Shown piece by piece: positions 9,580-19,946 of a DNA stretch of 56,979 bases. Made by a program: the position numbers and the translations under genes. The notes beneath the pieces were generated by a model. That model was given only the letters and a program-made list of their open reading frames with translations. It was not told where the DNA came from and did not search any database. Position 1 is the first letter of the stretch. Each line of letters begins with the position of its first letter. Location of the stretch: assembly GCA_017857875.1 (NCBI GenBank), contig JAFMCH010000006.1, positions 1-56,979 of the forward strand. Reading direction: 5' to 3'. The DNA is from Actinomycetota bacterium. GTDB taxonomy: Bacteria; Actinomycetota; Actinomycetes; S36-B12.

Positions 9580-10389
9580 TCAGGGGACGACGGGCGTTCC
9601 GTCGGCACCTGCACTCTCACGATCTGGCGCGAGGGGATCTTGGATGAAGACTCCCTCGGCGGCGAGCGGACCTTGTTGCTCACGGGTCACAAGTGCGGGA
9701 ACCGGAGGCACAAAGTCTGCCACGCTGCGCAAAGCGGCAAGAATGTCATCTGGTCGTACGGTAGGGGTGACCTGCCGTACCACCACCTTGAGTATCGCAC
9801 ATGGCGATGATGAGGGGATCTCAGCCGTGGCGTGTGTCGCATCTGGGTCGGAATCGACCACCTCTGCAGCCAGGATTGCCGATCGCACATCGATGGTGCG
9901 TAGGCCGCCTTTGGTCATCCGCTCAATGGGTGCTTCGGCGCACGCCATGAGCGTGTCCACCGCGTCGGCCAGCGTTGCGCGAGTAACTCCGGCTAATTCA
10001 ATCGACCAGCGACTGGCCTCGAGGCGTGCGGCAAAATCCGGGGTAAGTGCCTCCACGACATCGACGATGTCCAGGCCTGGCGGCAGTGCAGCATCGAGGC
10101 GCTGTCGAATATCGAGCGGGTCGCACCGGGTGACAACACCGATTTCGACATATTCAGCCTCACTGGCAACACCGGTTGGGGCGGCATTCGCATAGGAGAT
10201 TCGCGGGTGGGGAGAAAACCCCGAGCTAAAGGCCATGGGCACCTCTGCTCTTCGCAGGGCCCGTTCGAGGGCACGCTGAAAGTCCCGATGACTCGTGAAG
10301 CGAAGGCGACCTCTTTTTGCGTATCGCAATCGAAGTCGTTGCACGGCAGGTACATGATCTGCTGCCCTGGGCGGTACTCGTTTAGCCAC
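9580..10389 (-). CDS. TIGR03936 (DUF2344) radical SAM-linked protein
   Basis: 269 aa. The opening RLRLRYAKRGRLRFTSHRD, then FSSGFSPHPRISYANAAPTG, match the DUF2344 family, which is encoded next to or fused with the TIGR03960 radical SAM protein in many bacteria. Here the two are separate genes 14 bp apart. The biochemical role is unknown; the constant pairing, and the position before rne or rplU in many genomes, suggest RNA or tRNA modification. The GTG start has no obvious Shine-Dalgarno, and a downstream GTG (VQRLRLRY) is also possible. Confidence 0.9.
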   Translation of the reverse strand: MAKRVPPRAADHVPAVQRLRLRYAKRGRLRFTSHRDFQRALERALRRAEVPMAFSSGFSPHPRISYANAAPTGVASEAEYVEIGVVTRCDPLDIRQRLDAALPPGLDIVDVVEALTPDFAARLEASRWSIELAGVTRATLADAVDTLMACAEAPIERMTKGGLRTIDVRSAILAAEVVDSDPDATHATAEIPSSSPCAILKVVVRQVTPTVRPDDILAALRSVADFVPPVPALVTREQQGPLAAEGVFIQDPLAPDRESAGADGTPVVP

Positions 10390-10403
10390 AGTGCTTGCTA
10401 TCC

Positions 10404-12344
10404 CTACGCACGCGCGGTCGCGGTAACGGTCGGAATCGGCAGGTCAATGGTCGAAGTCGTTGGCCCGATTTGAATCTCGGTTCCCATCTGATCGCATACG
10501 CCGCAGTCAAAGCATGGGGTCCAACGACAATCATCGACCTCAACCTGGTCTAAGGCGTCCTGCCAGTCGGCCCACAGCCATTCGCGATCAAGACCAGAAT
10601 CGAGGTGATCCCAGGGCAGCACCTCTGCATGATCTCGTTCGCGGATCGTGAACCAGTCAACATCAACCGGTGCGTCATTCCACGCCGTGTCGGCCGCGGC
10701 CATCCAACGGTCATAATCGAAATGCTCGCTCCATCCATCAAAACGAGCCCCGTCGCGCCAGGCTTGCTCGATCACTGCCCCAACACGTCGATCTCCACGT
10801 GAGAGTAATCCCTCAACGATTCCGGGTTTTCCATCGTGGTAACGAAATCCGATCGCCTTCCCAAACTGCTTATCCGATCGCACGGCATCACGCAGTTTGG
10901 CTAATCGCGCATCGGTGGTCTCATGATCGCATTGGGCTGCCCACTGGAATGGCGTGTGGGGTTTGGGGACGAAACCGCCGATGGAAACGGTGCAGCGGAT
11001 ATCACGGGTTCCAGAAACCTCTCGGCCCACTCGGATAACTTCCTTAGCCAGCCGCGCGATCTGCAACACGTCTTCATCGGTCTCAGTGGGCAGGCCGCAC
11101 ATGAAGTAGAGCTTCACATTGCGCCACCCCGCCGCATAGGCGGTCGTGACTGTGCGGATGAGGTCTTCCTCCGACACCATCTTGTTGATAACGCGACGCA
11201 TTCGTTCGCTGCCACCCTCGGGCGCAAAGGTCAATCCACTCCGACGTCCATTGCGAGACAATTCATTTGCCAGGTCAACATTGAAGGCATCCACGCGGGT
11301 ACTCGGAAGCGACAGCGAGGTCTGAGACGAGGAATAGCAGTCGGCCAATGACTTTGTCAGTGGCGCGATATCCGAATGATCGGCGCTCGAAAGTGACAGC
11401 AAACCAACCTCTTCAAACCCCGTGGCGGTCAACCCTCGAGCCACCATCTGCTCGATTCCCGCCTTACTGCGCTCACGCACCGGGCGTGTGATCATGCCCG
11501 CCTGACAGAACCGACATCCACGCGTGCAGCCGCGAAAGATCTCCACACTCATGCGCTCGTGAACAGTCTCCGCCAACGGCACCAGCGGCGCGCGCGGGTA
11601 GTCCCAGTCGTCAAGATCCATCACCGTGTGCTTGGCAACACGCCAGGGCACGCCAGCATCGACCGGCTTTACCCGCTTGATTCGCCCATCGGCCAGGTAT
11701 TCGACCTCGTAACGAGAGGGCACATACGCAACCCCGGAGGCGGCAAGCAGGTCGAGAAGAGCCGCGCGACCTCCCTGGCTGCCGGCCGCCTTGAAGTCGC
11801 GAACGAGGTCGGTGATAGCCAACACCGCCTGTTCGCCATCGCCGAGAACCGCCGCGTCAAGGAAGTCGGCGATGGGCTCAGGGTTAAAGGCCGCGTGACC
11901 CCCTGCGATGACCAGCGGGTGGCTATCGCCCCGATCAGCCGCATGGATGGGGATGCCCGCAAGGTCGAGCGCTGTCAACATGTTTGTGTAACCGAGTTCG
12001 GTCGCGAACGAGATGCCGAGCAGGTCGAAATCAACGACCGGTCGATGTGCATCAACCGTGAACTGAGGAATCCCGTTTGCTCGCATCAAAGATTCAAGAT
12101 CGGGCCACACAGCGTAGGTGCGCTCAGCGAGCGCATCATCCCGTTCATTGATCACTTCGTAAAGAATCTGCACGCCTTGATTGGGAGCGCCAACCTCATA
12201 AGCGTCCGGATACATCAGCGCCCAGCGAACGGCGGCCTGCTCCCAATCCTTCGTGACAGCATTAACCTCGCCGCCCACGTATTGAATAGGCTTTTGAACC
12301 AGGGGCAGCACACGCTCAAGTTGGGGATATACCGAAGCCGACAT
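10404..12344 (-). CDS. TIGR03960 B12-binding-like radical SAM protein
   Basis: 646 aa from the chosen ATG (MSASVYPQLERVLPLVQKP). The ORF track starts 14 codons earlier with no ribosome site, whereas this ATG has TAGGCT 7 nt upstream and matches where family members usually begin. The N-terminal part resembles a cobalamin-binding fold. The radical SAM centre is FRGCTRGCRFCQ (Cx3Cx2C), followed by EGGSERMRRVINK. A C-terminal cysteine cluster (CRWTPCFDCGVC) could hold a second metal site. It probably works with the DUF2344 protein encoded just downstream. The substrate is not known to me. Confidence 0.93.
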   Translation of the reverse strand: MSASVYPQLERVLPLVQKPIQYVGGEVNAVTKDWEQAAVRWALMYPDAYEVGAPNQGVQILYEVINERDDALAERTYAVWPDLESLMRANGIPQFTVDAHRPVVDFDLLGISFATELGYTNMLTALDLAGIPIHAADRGDSHPLVIAGGHAAFNPEPIADFLDAAVLGDGEQAVLAITDLVRDFKAAGSQGGRAALLDLLAASGVAYVPSRYEVEYLADGRIKRVKPVDAGVPWRVAKHTVMDLDDWDYPRAPLVPLAETVHERMSVEIFRGCTRGCRFCQAGMITRPVRERSKAGIEQMVARGLTATGFEEVGLLSLSSADHSDIAPLTKSLADCYSSSQTSLSLPSTRVDAFNVDLANELSRNGRRSGLTFAPEGGSERMRRVINKMVSEEDLIRTVTTAYAAGWRNVKLYFMCGLPTETDEDVLQIARLAKEVIRVGREVSGTRDIRCTVSIGGFVPKPHTPFQWAAQCDHETTDARLAKLRDAVRSDKQFGKAIGFRYHDGKPGIVEGLLSRGDRRVGAVIEQAWRDGARFDGWSEHFDYDRWMAAADTAWNDAPVDVDWFTIRERDHAEVLPWDHLDSGLDREWLWADWQDALDQVEVDDCRWTPCFDCGVCDQMGTEIQIGPTTSTIDLPIPTVTATARA

Positions 12345-12357
12345 GGTCAGCAGCCTA
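12345..12357 (-). promoter_or_regulatory. -10 element TAGGCT, leaderless start of TIGR03960 gene
   Basis: TAGGCT (12352-12357) lies 7 nt before the ATG at 12344, with no Shine-Dalgarno in between. It sits downstream of the rodA stop, so the radical SAM pair may have its own promoter as well as read-through from rodA. Confidence 0.5.
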
Positions 12358-12391
12358 ACCAACAGGTCTAGCCCAAGTACTCGCACATGAG

Positions 12392-13606
12392 CTAAGCGTT
12401 GGAGTCAGTGTGAACCTTGACGTTCACCAGTAGGCCCAGTGCAATCCATGAAGCGAACATAGATGTGCCGCCATAAGAGACGAAGGGCAGCGGCACACCG
12501 GTAATGGGCATGATGCCCATAGCCATACCCAGATTTTCGAAGGTCTGAAAGGCCAGCCAAGCAAGAACACCCGTTGCCACGAGGCGGCCGAACAGATCAT
12601 CGGCATTCATGGCAATCCGCAAACCTCGCCACAAGACAAGTCCGAGCAGACCGATGCAGATGAGCGCTCCAAGAAAACCCGCTTCTTCGCCGATGACCGT
12701 GAAGATGAAGTCACTCTCGTTGACCGGCACGAAGTTGCCCTGCGTCTGGGGTCCTTCAAAGAGGCCGCGACCAAACATCCCGCCGTTGCCGATGGCGATC
12801 CGGGCCTGGATGCCGTTGTAGGCTGCCGCTCCAGATTCACCCTCGGGATCAAGGAAGGAAGTCAATCGCAGGATCTGGTAGTCACGGAGAATACCTAGTT
12901 GAATCGCAACGAAAGCGGCCAGAACACCCCCGGCGATGAGCCCGATAATCCATCGACGCCGGGCCCCGCTGACGGCAACCATCGTGAAGGCAATCACCGA
13001 CATCACCAACGCCGTACCGGTGTCGTTTTGCAAAAGCACCAAGCCAATGGGAACAGCCGCCAAGACCAACGCCCAAAACACGTCTCGGTCTCGCGGTTCT
13101 GACTCAGCATCGAGTTTCTCGGCGAGGATCAAGGCCATTCCGAGTACGAGTGCGACCTTCGCGAATTCAGACGGCTGAATGGTGAAACCGCCCGGGAGTG
13201 AAATCCATGCGCGCGCACCGGCGATACTCAACCCCAATGGTGAATACACGGCGAGGATGCCGACGATGGACAGCACGTACACAACCGGCGTGTAGGCCCG
13301 CAGAAGTCGGAAGTTGAAGCGGGACACGATAAAGGCCAGGCCTATACCGATCGTGATGTTGATGACGTGACGAACCAGGAAGTACTGCGGATCATCCTCC
13401 GGTGCCAGATCCGCTCGGCTGGCTGACCAAACAAAAACAGTTGAGCCGGCGGACAGAAGTAGTGCTGGAACAACCAGCCACCAATCGACTCGACGCCAGT
13501 ACGAGAGGCGACCCTCGGCGTGCCCGCCCAAAAATCGGTGACCCTGGCCACCGCTGGCTGCGGGCCCACCACCGCTCATCGAAGTGAGGCTGTCGTTCTG
13601 GCTCAC
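12392..13606 (-). CDS. rodA: Peptidoglycan polymerase RodA (SEDS family)
   Basis: 404 aa with about ten transmembrane helices. SEDS glycosyltransferase that polymerises lipid II for the elongasome. Family motifs include AGARAWISLPGGFTIQPSEFAK, LLQNDTGTALV, and PLPFVSYGGTSM near the C-terminus. The GTG start overlaps the mrdA stop by 4 bp, coupling it to its cognate class B PBP. The N-terminal 35 residues are Ser/Gly-rich and cytoplasmic. RodA rather than FtsW is inferred from the mre/mrdA context. Confidence 0.95.
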   Translation of the reverse strand: MSQNDSLTSMSGGGPAASGGQGHRFLGGHAEGRLSYWRRVDWWLVVPALLLSAGSTVFVWSASRADLAPEDDPQYFLVRHVINITIGIGLAFIVSRFNFRLLRAYTPVVYVLSIVGILAVYSPLGLSIAGARAWISLPGGFTIQPSEFAKVALVLGMALILAEKLDAESEPRDRDVFWALVLAAVPIGLVLLQNDTGTALVMSVIAFTMVAVSGARRRWIIGLIAGGVLAAFVAIQLGILRDYQILRLTSFLDPEGESGAAAYNGIQARIAIGNGGMFGRGLFEGPQTQGNFVPVNESDFIFTVIGEEAGFLGALICIGLLGLVLWRGLRIAMNADDLFGRLVATGVLAWLAFQTFENLGMAMGIMPITGVPLPFVSYGGTSMFASWIALGLLVNVKVHTDSNA

Positions 13607-15753
13607 CGACGCACAGCCAAAGAATCATCAGTCAGTCGAGCGGCTGCATCATCAAGGCCCGGCACAACCGGGGTGCCATCGGGACGAACGACGGGCAGTT
13701 GGTCTGCAGGGGCGGCGTCGATGAGCACGCTGCGCTTGGGATTGACCGAAGATCCATTCACTCCGAAGAGCGCTTCATAGATAGCCCGGACGCTCGGCCC
13801 TGATGTTCCTGACCCGGTGCCGCCTTGGGTCACCATCATGACCACGGCATAGCGAGGATCATCGGCAGGGGCAAAACTCGTATACCAAGAAATCGTCGAC
13901 ACGTCGCCAAACACCTGTGCGGATCCGGTCTTGGATGCCACCGGAACTTGGTCGAGGGGAAAGCCCTCGAAGGAACTGCGGCCGGTGCCATCAACGGTGA
14001 CGCCGATGAGTGCATCACGCAAGAAGGCCATTGATGCCTCATCACCGACTGTTCCCACTGACTCGGGTAACACCTCTTGCACCACTTCCCCGGAACTGGT
14101 CAAGATCGCTTTCGCCAGATGAGGTCGATACAACGTTCCGCCATTGGCAATCGCGGCATAGACCATCGCCATCTGCAATGGCGTCACAGCGGTATCGCCC
14201 TGCCCAATGGAGGCGTTGATCGCATCACCGTTCCGCCAGCGAAATCCGTCCAGACAGTTTTCCTTTGACAGGGCCGTGAAGTAGTCGGCTAATTCCACAT
14301 CTTCGGCACGTGTTTCGGGGAAGCCTTCTTTTGCCTCGGCACACCAGTTATCTCGCCGTTCCTCCCAGGTTGCCTGCTTCTCGATCCGACCTGAGACCAG
14401 GCCGGGAGCCTCACCAGGCAGGTCAACGCCGGTCACCTGACCCAGACCAAAGCGAGCGGCCGCGTCAGCAATGGGGTCTGGCGACTCAACAGTGGCCGCG
14501 TTGCCTCCACCTTTGAGCCACATTTCGTCGGCCAAGCGGTAAAACACCGTGTTGCAGGAAACCTCAAGGGCCCGCTGCAAAGTAATGGGTCCAAAACCCT
14601 CGGATTCGAAGTTACGAAACGTTTGGGACCCGACCTCGTAGTCGCTCGGACAGTCATAGGTGCCGCCGAGGTCGTAACCCTCCTGCGCCGCCGCAATGGT
14701 CGTGATCGGCTTGAACGTGGAGCCCGGTGGAAACGTGCCCTGAATCGCGTTGGACGAAAGGGCGCGTGATTCCAATAACCGGTCGTAATCACGCGTGCTG
14801 ATACCGCCCACCCACAGGTCAGGGTCATAGGTGGGGTAGCTGGCCATCGCCAAAATACCGCCGGTACGCACGTCGACCACGACCGCAGCACCGGATTCGC
14901 CATCGTTGCCAAAGCTTCGGGCCCGCTTCACCGCAGCTTCAAGTTCTTCTTCGACAACGGCCTGTAACCGTGAGTCAATGTGCGTCACCACGTAGTTGCC
15001 CGGGACAGGCTGGGACTCCCCAACTGTTCCGGTCACCCGACCAGCCGTATCGATCGCCAGCGATGTGATGCCGGGTATGCCACGAAGCTCACTGTCGTAT
15101 TGGGACTCCAAACCATTGCGACCAATGAGATCCCGGCTGCGTAACCGTGCCGGATCAACGCTGTCCTCTTGGGCGTCTAGCTGCTGCTGGGACACCGGGC
15201 CTACATAGCCAAGTAGGTGAGCCATGTTGGCATCAAATGGTTGTGGATATTCGCGCACCGACTCTAATTGCGCGGTCACCGACGGAAACTCGCTGCGTCG
15301 TTCCATGATTGCAAGGGCTGTTTCTGGATCAACGTCGGTCGCGATCGGAACCGGTTGATAGGGCGATCCATCCCAACAAATCGGCGGCTTCGCGGCCCCT
15401 TCTTGGCCACACGGCAGCAGTCGATCAGTGATCTGCGCCGGGGTGATGTCCAGTGCCTCGGCCAGCCCCGCGACAGTGGCCGCTCCTTCATCGTCCTCGC
15501 GATCAAGGGCAAGTCGATCAATGGAGACAACCAGGGAAATTCGATTGGCTACCAGCGGACGCCCACGTTGATCGAGGATGAGACCTCGGACCGCGGGAGT
15601 GAGGACTTCACGGGTGGAGTTATTGGCAGCGGCAGCTTGATACTCCTCGCCGGCAACCAACTGCAGGTATGACAACCGGGCAACCAATGTGCCCAGGAGG
15701 GAGACGATCAGGACACCCAGAACGATGAGTCGAAGATTCGACCGTTCGCTCAC
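13603..15753 (-). CDS. mrdA: Penicillin-binding protein 2 (class B transpeptidase)
   Basis: 716 aa from the GTG that follows CGGAGGCTCCA; the ORF track start is 17 codons upstream and lacks a Shine-Dalgarno. It has one N-terminal membrane helix (LIVLGVLIVSLLGTLVARL), a PBP dimerisation domain, then the transpeptidase domain with active-site STFK (PPGSTFKPITT), SCN (VSCNTVFY) and KTG (ASKTGSAQVF). It cross-links the glycan strands made by RodA. The short C-terminal extension beyond the catalytic domain is disordered and may contact other elongasome parts. Confidence 0.97.
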   Translation of the reverse strand: MSERSNLRLIVLGVLIVSLLGTLVARLSYLQLVAGEEYQAAAANNSTREVLTPAVRGLILDQRGRPLVANRISLVVSIDRLALDREDDEGAATVAGLAEALDITPAQITDRLLPCGQEGAAKPPICWDGSPYQPVPIATDVDPETALAIMERRSEFPSVTAQLESVREYPQPFDANMAHLLGYVGPVSQQQLDAQEDSVDPARLRSRDLIGRNGLESQYDSELRGIPGITSLAIDTAGRVTGTVGESQPVPGNYVVTHIDSRLQAVVEEELEAAVKRARSFGNDGESGAAVVVDVRTGGILAMASYPTYDPDLWVGGISTRDYDRLLESRALSSNAIQGTFPPGSTFKPITTIAAAQEGYDLGGTYDCPSDYEVGSQTFRNFESEGFGPITLQRALEVSCNTVFYRLADEMWLKGGGNAATVESPDPIADAAARFGLGQVTGVDLPGEAPGLVSGRIEKQATWEERRDNWCAEAKEGFPETRAEDVELADYFTALSKENCLDGFRWRNGDAINASIGQGDTAVTPLQMAMVYAAIANGGTLYRPHLAKAILTSSGEVVQEVLPESVGTVGDEASMAFLRDALIGVTVDGTGRSSFEGFPLDQVPVASKTGSAQVFGDVSTISWYTSFAPADDPRYAVVMMVTQGGTGSGTSGPSVRAIYEALFGVNGSSVNPKRSVLIDAAPADQLPVVRPDGTPVVPGLDDAAARLTDDSLAVRR

Positions 15754-15920
15754 TGGAGCCTCCGATCTGACCTCGTAGGAACACCCCCGTGGCATGCGCT
15801 GCATTCAGTGCACCGAGGGTTACGACGCGCTTTGCCCGCGGTTAGGTTCCCCATTGTCCCTCATCCACCAGTGTCCCCCATCAACACGGCTCATTGCAGG
15901 TTGCCCGCCCAATAGGGCCG
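15754..15920 (-). promoter_or_regulatory. mreD-mrdA intergenic region with a direct repeat
   Basis: 167 bp without a gene, unusual in an otherwise tightly packed cluster. On the minus strand GATGGGGGACACTG (15869-15882) and GATGAGGGACAATG (15852-15865) form a 14-bp direct repeat with 2 mismatches and a 17-bp period. The mrdA Shine-Dalgarno (GGAGG) lies at the downstream end. The region could hold an extra promoter and an operator for mrdA-rodA. No known box was recognised. Confidence 0.4.
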
Positions 15921-16433
15921 CTAACGTCGGAACGATTCGGGCACGACGCGCCGGCTGAGGGCTCGAATCCCTGGTACGCACAGCAGGGACAAAAAGGCCG
16001 CGTACACGACGATGGCCGCGAAAAACCCCGGCACGTCCTCCCAGCGGACACGCTCGTCCCCTAAAAGGCCGCCGAGGGCTGCTCCTGCGATCACGCTGGC
16101 ACCTGCGGCCATCGTGGTCACCACCGTGGTCAACCAGAGCGGACGCTCATCGGCGTCGAAAACGCGCCCTAGAGCGTAGCCAACGATGGTGAAAACCAAT
16201 GCGCTGAGGCCAACGGTGGCCACGGCCGGCGGGGCCAAATCAAGCAGTAGGCCGCCGACGAAACCGCTCACCGCCCCCGTGACCGGGCCAAAGGCAAACG
16301 CCAGGGCAGCGACGACTACCAGCACCAGCGGCGGGGTCGCACCCCACCAAGGCAGTGGAGCCAGCACCGTCAATTCAATAACCACGGCCACCACCAACAA
16401 GGTGATGATTAGCAGCGCCTGTCGCCAACGCAT
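15921..16433 (-). CDS. mreD: Rod shape-determining protein MreD
   Basis: 170 aa integral membrane protein with about five helices and little soluble sequence, beginning MRWRQALLIITLLVVAVV. Sequence is weakly conserved, as usual for MreD; identity rests on topology, length and position between mreC (5 bp upstream) and mrdA. It forms part of the elongasome membrane complex with MreC. Confidence 0.92.
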   Translation of the reverse strand: MRWRQALLIITLLVVAVVIELTVLAPLPWWGATPPLVLVVVAALAFAFGPVTGAVSGFVGGLLLDLAPPAVATVGLSALVFTIVGYALGRVFDADERPLWLTTVVTTMAAGASVIAGAALGGLLGDERVRWEDVPGFFAAIVVYAAFLSLLCVPGIRALSRRVVPESFRR

Positions 16434-16438
16434 ACGCC

Positions 16439-17332
16439 CTAGCCCCCCGACACCGATGGCTCGGTGGGCAGTGGAACGGCCGATACGGTCGGTCGTGGGG
16501 CAACTCGGTCTTGACTGACCACCACGCCAACAATGCTCATGGTGCTGACGTCGGCATACGGAGTCAGGTTGGCCACGCGAGTTAACTGACCGGGTGTTCC
16601 CGTCACGCTTTCAACCACGCCGATCGGGATTCCCGGCGCATACGGGCGCCCACCCTGCGAGCCGAAGGTGACCACGACGTCGCCCGATTCGACGGGAGCG
16701 AGCGGGTCGAGTAACTGCATCGTCAGCAGATCTTGTCGCCCTGACCCGGCCACGATGCCGATTTGGGCTGATCCGGCCAAGCGACCACCAACGGTCGATG
16801 TCGCATCGACGACCAGCAATACCGTTGCCGTGTCCGGACCAACCGAGACGATGCGCCCCACGAGACCTCCCCCGTTCAGCACCGACATGCCTGTCTCCGC
16901 GCCATCTCGGCTTCCTACGTCAATAGTGACCGTCCAGGCAAAGCCCTGCGCCGGACCGACGGCGATCACCTGGGCTGGAACGATATCGATGGACACGTCT
17001 GATGCCAGACCCAGTAGCGCATCTAGCGCTTCCACGCGTGCACGCTCCACCGCGTTCGTGTCAACGGCCACACGAAGTCGTTCATTTTCTGCTTGAAGCT
17101 CATCAATCAGGTCTTGTTGATCACCCCAAGAGGACACGCCATCGACCAGCGAGCGAACCGGCGACACCACCGCTGCTGCACCGCGCTCCAAAGGCCCGAA
17201 GATGGCCGCTGCCACCGACCTCAGCGGCTGAAGCGGACCACCGGAGCCACCGCGCAGATCAATGATGATCAACGTGATGGACGTCAATATCAACAGCGCG
17301 AGCACGAGGCGCGCCCGACGCAAATCGCGCAC
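16439..17332 (-). CDS. mreC: Rod shape-determining protein MreC
   Basis: 297 aa. It has a short basic N-terminus, one transmembrane helix (LVLALLILTSITLIIIDL), a coiled-coil stretch (DLIDELQAENERLRVAVD) and the MreC beta-domain (VLNGGGLVGRIVSVGPDTATVLLV; then GDVVVTFGSQGGRPYAPGIPIG). It is a periplasmic-side scaffold that activates PBP2-RodA. It lies 10 bp after mreB. Confidence 0.96.
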   Translation of the reverse strand: MRDLRRARLVLALLILTSITLIIIDLRGGSGGPLQPLRSVAAAIFGPLERGAAAVVSPVRSLVDGVSSWGDQQDLIDELQAENERLRVAVDTNAVERARVEALDALLGLASDVSIDIVPAQVIAVGPAQGFAWTVTIDVGSRDGAETGMSVLNGGGLVGRIVSVGPDTATVLLVVDATSTVGGRLAGSAQIGIVAGSGRQDLLTMQLLDPLAPVESGDVVVTFGSQGGRPYAPGIPIGVVESVTGTPGQLTRVANLTPYADVSTMSIVGVVVSQDRVAPRPTVSAVPLPTEPSVSGG

Positions 17333-17342
17333 GGGCGGGCTC

Positions 17343-18374
17343 CTAGTGCCGTGGCTCGGAGATCAAGACCTGCTGTAGCGCCTCAAACTCCTCGACACAC
17401 TTGCCTGACCCCAGCGCAACGCAATCGAGCGGATCATCAGCCACCACAATGGGCATTCCGGTTTCATGCCGGAGCCGCTCGTCAAGCCCCCTCAGCAAAG
17501 CACCACCACCGGTGAGCACGATGCCGCGATCCATGATGTCACCGGACAGTTCCGGCGGCGTGCGGTCAAGGGTCGTCTTGACGACATCAACAATGGCGTT
17601 GACGGGCTCTTCGATCGCGCGTCGAATCTCATCTGCAGTCACGACGACGGTTCGCGGCAAGCCGCTGACGAGGTCACGGCCTCGAATCTCAGCATGCGGT
17701 TCATCGGGCATCGGGAAGGCCGACGCAATCGCGACCTTGATCTCCTCGGCCGTGCGCTCGCCTAGGAGCAGCGAGTACTCCTTCTTCACGTATTGGATGA
17801 TGGCGTTATCCAATTCGTCTCCGCCCACGCGAATCGAAATGCTCGTGACAATGCCGCCGAGTGAGATGACGGCTACCTCAGTCGTTCCCCCACCAATATC
17901 GACCACCATATTTCCAGTGGGCTCGTGTACGGGCAGATTGGCACCGATCGCAGCAGCCATGGGCTCTTCAATGATGTAAACCTTGCGGGCTCCGGCGGCG
18001 TATCCGGCATCCTTCACGGCACGCTGTTCAACACCGGTAATGCCCGACGGGACGCAAATAACGAGTCGGGGCTTGGCCAAATGACGACGACGATGAACCT
18101 TCTGAATGAAGTAGCGCAGCATCCGCTCGGTCGTGTCAAAGTCGGCGATCACACCATCCTTCAGCGGACGGATCGCCACAATGTTGCCCGGGGTTCGACC
18201 AATCATGCGCTTGGCCTCGCTGCCCACCGCCAAAATGCCGCCGGTGTTTTGGTTGATCGCGACAACCGACGGTTCATTGAGCGCAATGCCACGACCTCGC
18301 ACGTACACCAGGGTGTTGGCCGTGCCGAGATCGACGGCCATGTCTCGGCCGACGAATGACATCGTGTTGGACAC
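17343..18374 (-). CDS. mreB: Rod shape-determining protein MreB
   Basis: 343 aa from GTG ([25 protein letters not shown]). The ORF track extends 17 codons upstream; the chosen GTG has AAAGG about 11 nt before it and an N-terminus typical of actinobacterial MreB. Actin-fold motifs: [13 protein letters not shown] (phosphate 1), [18 protein letters not shown] (phosphate 2) and [13 protein letters not shown] (adenosine). It forms membrane-bound filaments that orient lateral wall synthesis. It heads the mre cluster. Confidence 0.97.
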   Translation of the reverse strand: MSNTMSFVGRDMAVDLGTANTLVYVRGRGIALNEPSVVAINQNTGGILAVGSEAKRMIGRTPGNIVAIRPLKDGVIADFDTTERMLRYFIQKVHRRRHLAKPRLVICVPSGITGVEQRAVKDAGYAAGARKVYIIEEPMAAAIGANLPVHEPTGNMVVDIGGGTTEVAVISLGGIVTSISIRVGGDELDNAIIQYVKKEYSLLLGERTAEEIKVAIASAFPMPDEPHAEIRGRDLVSGLPRTVVVTADEIRRAIEEPVNAIVDVVKTTLDRTPPELSGDIMDRGIVLTGGGALLRGLDERLRHETGMPIVVADDPLDCVALGSGKCVEEFEALQQVLISEPRH

Positions 18375-18473
18375 TACGAGGTCGCCTTTCGCGAATGAAT
18401 CGTTCCCGGTAGATCGACAAAGCAATACCGTCTAGGACTGACGCAACCCCTCCATGGTACGGCGTCTAATCCC
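18375..18473 (-). promoter_or_regulatory. mreB upstream region
   Basis: About 100 bp between the alpha/beta hydrolase stop and mreB. It holds the mreB ribosome site (GCGAAAGGCGA) and presumably the promoter of the whole mre-mrdA-rodA cluster. No clear -10/-35 pair was identified. Confidence 0.3.
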
Positions 18474-19946
18474 CTAGTGTGACCGAAGAGGGCCAAGATC
18501 ACCATCACCGGGTGGCGACATGGATCCGATGCGTTCGGCTCTAGTCACTTCTAAGGCACGCAGGACAGGCTCAAGTCGGCGCATGGCATCGGAGGGCATC
18601 GATAGGCCGTAGGCCGCGCAGGTGACCGCACCGAGGTCGGCGCGATAGTCGTGGCCCAGGCGGTCGAACCGGCCTGGCTCGATCTTCGTGGCAAAGATCG
18701 TGTCCACGAAGACCTGTACCCACGTCAGCACCGGCCACCACTTCATGCGCTGCGGAATATCCTCACCTCGTCCGGCCGCGGTCAGCCACCTAGGACGCCG
18801 CACCATCAATTCTGAGGTGAAAAGCACCACCGGGTCAGCGTCATGTTCTAAGAACCACACAATTGCGGGATCTGACGCATCGATCTGCTCGGGCCGGTCA
18901 AGGCTTACCTGAGCCACGGTCAGACCGGCGCGAAAGCGATCGCGCTGCACACCGCCGGGAGTACCTACCCAAAGTGCGCGGTCGATCCACGTTTCAGGCA
19001 TTTCCTCGACTGGCGCACCTGCGCGGATGCGTTGGGGCTTGAGCGCACCCTGTTGAACTCGAGCGCCGAGGCTTTCGCCGTACAGCAGTAATCGCGGTCG
19101 GGCATCAGGGGGCATGGCGGCCAGATGTCGGGTGATCGATTGCAGCAGCGCCACCTGCGTATCAACGGCACTGGGAATACGGTCGAGCGACATAAGCGAC
19201 GGTTTGACCCCGTAAGCAACCACCACGATTGCGCAATCCCCGCGAGATGCAATTTCCAGCACGGACGCCGGGAGGGGGTTGGCATACCCGCTTCCAGCCG
19301 GCGCGACGATCAGCAGGACGCTGCGCTCAAAGGCTCTCGTGCGGGTGAGCTCGGCCATTGCTAGATCCACCCGACTGGCGATCGCCGTCGCACTATCAAC
19401 GCCCACGAACACTCGAATCGGTTCGATGATCGGCGGTAAACCGACAGCGTCGACCGGCTCAGCCCAGATCTGTTGAATGGACTCTGCCGCCGTCACGGCG
19501 TGCACGAATCGGGCACCCTCGCGGGCGAGGGTTTCACACCGCACGAGCGACCCGTCACTGCCGCTGACCAGAACCGACCGGGGTGGAACCGCGAAAGCCG
19601 GATCAATCACGCGACCGCGACGTTCGTACCTCCTGGTCAATACCGCAAGCCCTACGCCGCCCATCACGCCAACTGACGCTGCGGCCGTGCCCGCGATCGC
19701 TGCGCGCCGCACCAACCCCCGCCGCACCATCGACCGTCTGCCTGGCGGCATGGGCGAAGGTGCAAGCAGCCTTGCCACATCAAGGAGCGCGGCGGCAAGG
19801 AACGTCGTAACGCCACCCACCACGAGCCCCACGCCGGGGCGCACTCGCCTGGGCCAATGAACCAGGCTCGGCCGACTGACGAGCACACCAGCACCAAGGC
19901 CGAACGCGGCGGCCAGTGACCGCCTAGGCGGGCCCGCGCTGATCAC
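18474..19946 (-). CDS. Alpha/beta-hydrolase fold membrane protein (DUF2319/Abhydrolase_9 type)
   Basis: 490 aa. The N-terminal third has several hydrophobic segments (membrane part). The C-terminal two thirds match the Abhydrolase_9 family: [64 protein letters not shown] with nucleophile Ser in GESLG, and [18 protein letters not shown]. Its start overlaps the ndk stop by 4 bp. Family members are conserved in actinobacteria but the substrate is unknown; a lipid or envelope ester is a reasonable guess from the membrane domain. Confidence 0.8.
   Translation of the reverse strand: MISAGPPRRSLAAAFGLGAGVLVSRPSLVHWPRRVRPGVGLVVGGVTTFLAAALLDVARLLAPSPMPPGRRSMVRRGLVRRAAIAGTAAASVGVMGGVGLAVLTRRYERRGRVIDPAFAVPPRSVLVSGSDGSLVRCETLAREGARFVHAVTAAESIQQIWAEPVDAVGLPPIIEPIRVFVGVDSATAIASRVDLAMAELTRTRAFERSVLLIVAPAGSGYANPLPASVLEIASRGDCAIVVVAYGVKPSLMSLDRIPSAVDTQVALLQSITRHLAAMPPDARPRLLLYGESLGARVQQGALKPQRIRAGAPVEEMPETWIDRALWVGTPGGVQRDRFRAGLTVAQVSLDRPEQIDASDPAIVWFLEHDADPVVLFTSELMVRRPRWLTAAGRGEDIPQRMKWWPVLTWVQVFVDTIFATKIEPGRFDRLGHDYRADLGAVTCAAYGLSMPSDAMRRLEPVLRALEVTRAERIGSMSPPGDGDLGPLRSH

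Noticed and set aside
11559-12371. 270-aa plus-strand ORF opposite the TIGR03960 gene
   Set aside because: Antisense shadow; the minus-strand frame carries clear radical SAM motifs.
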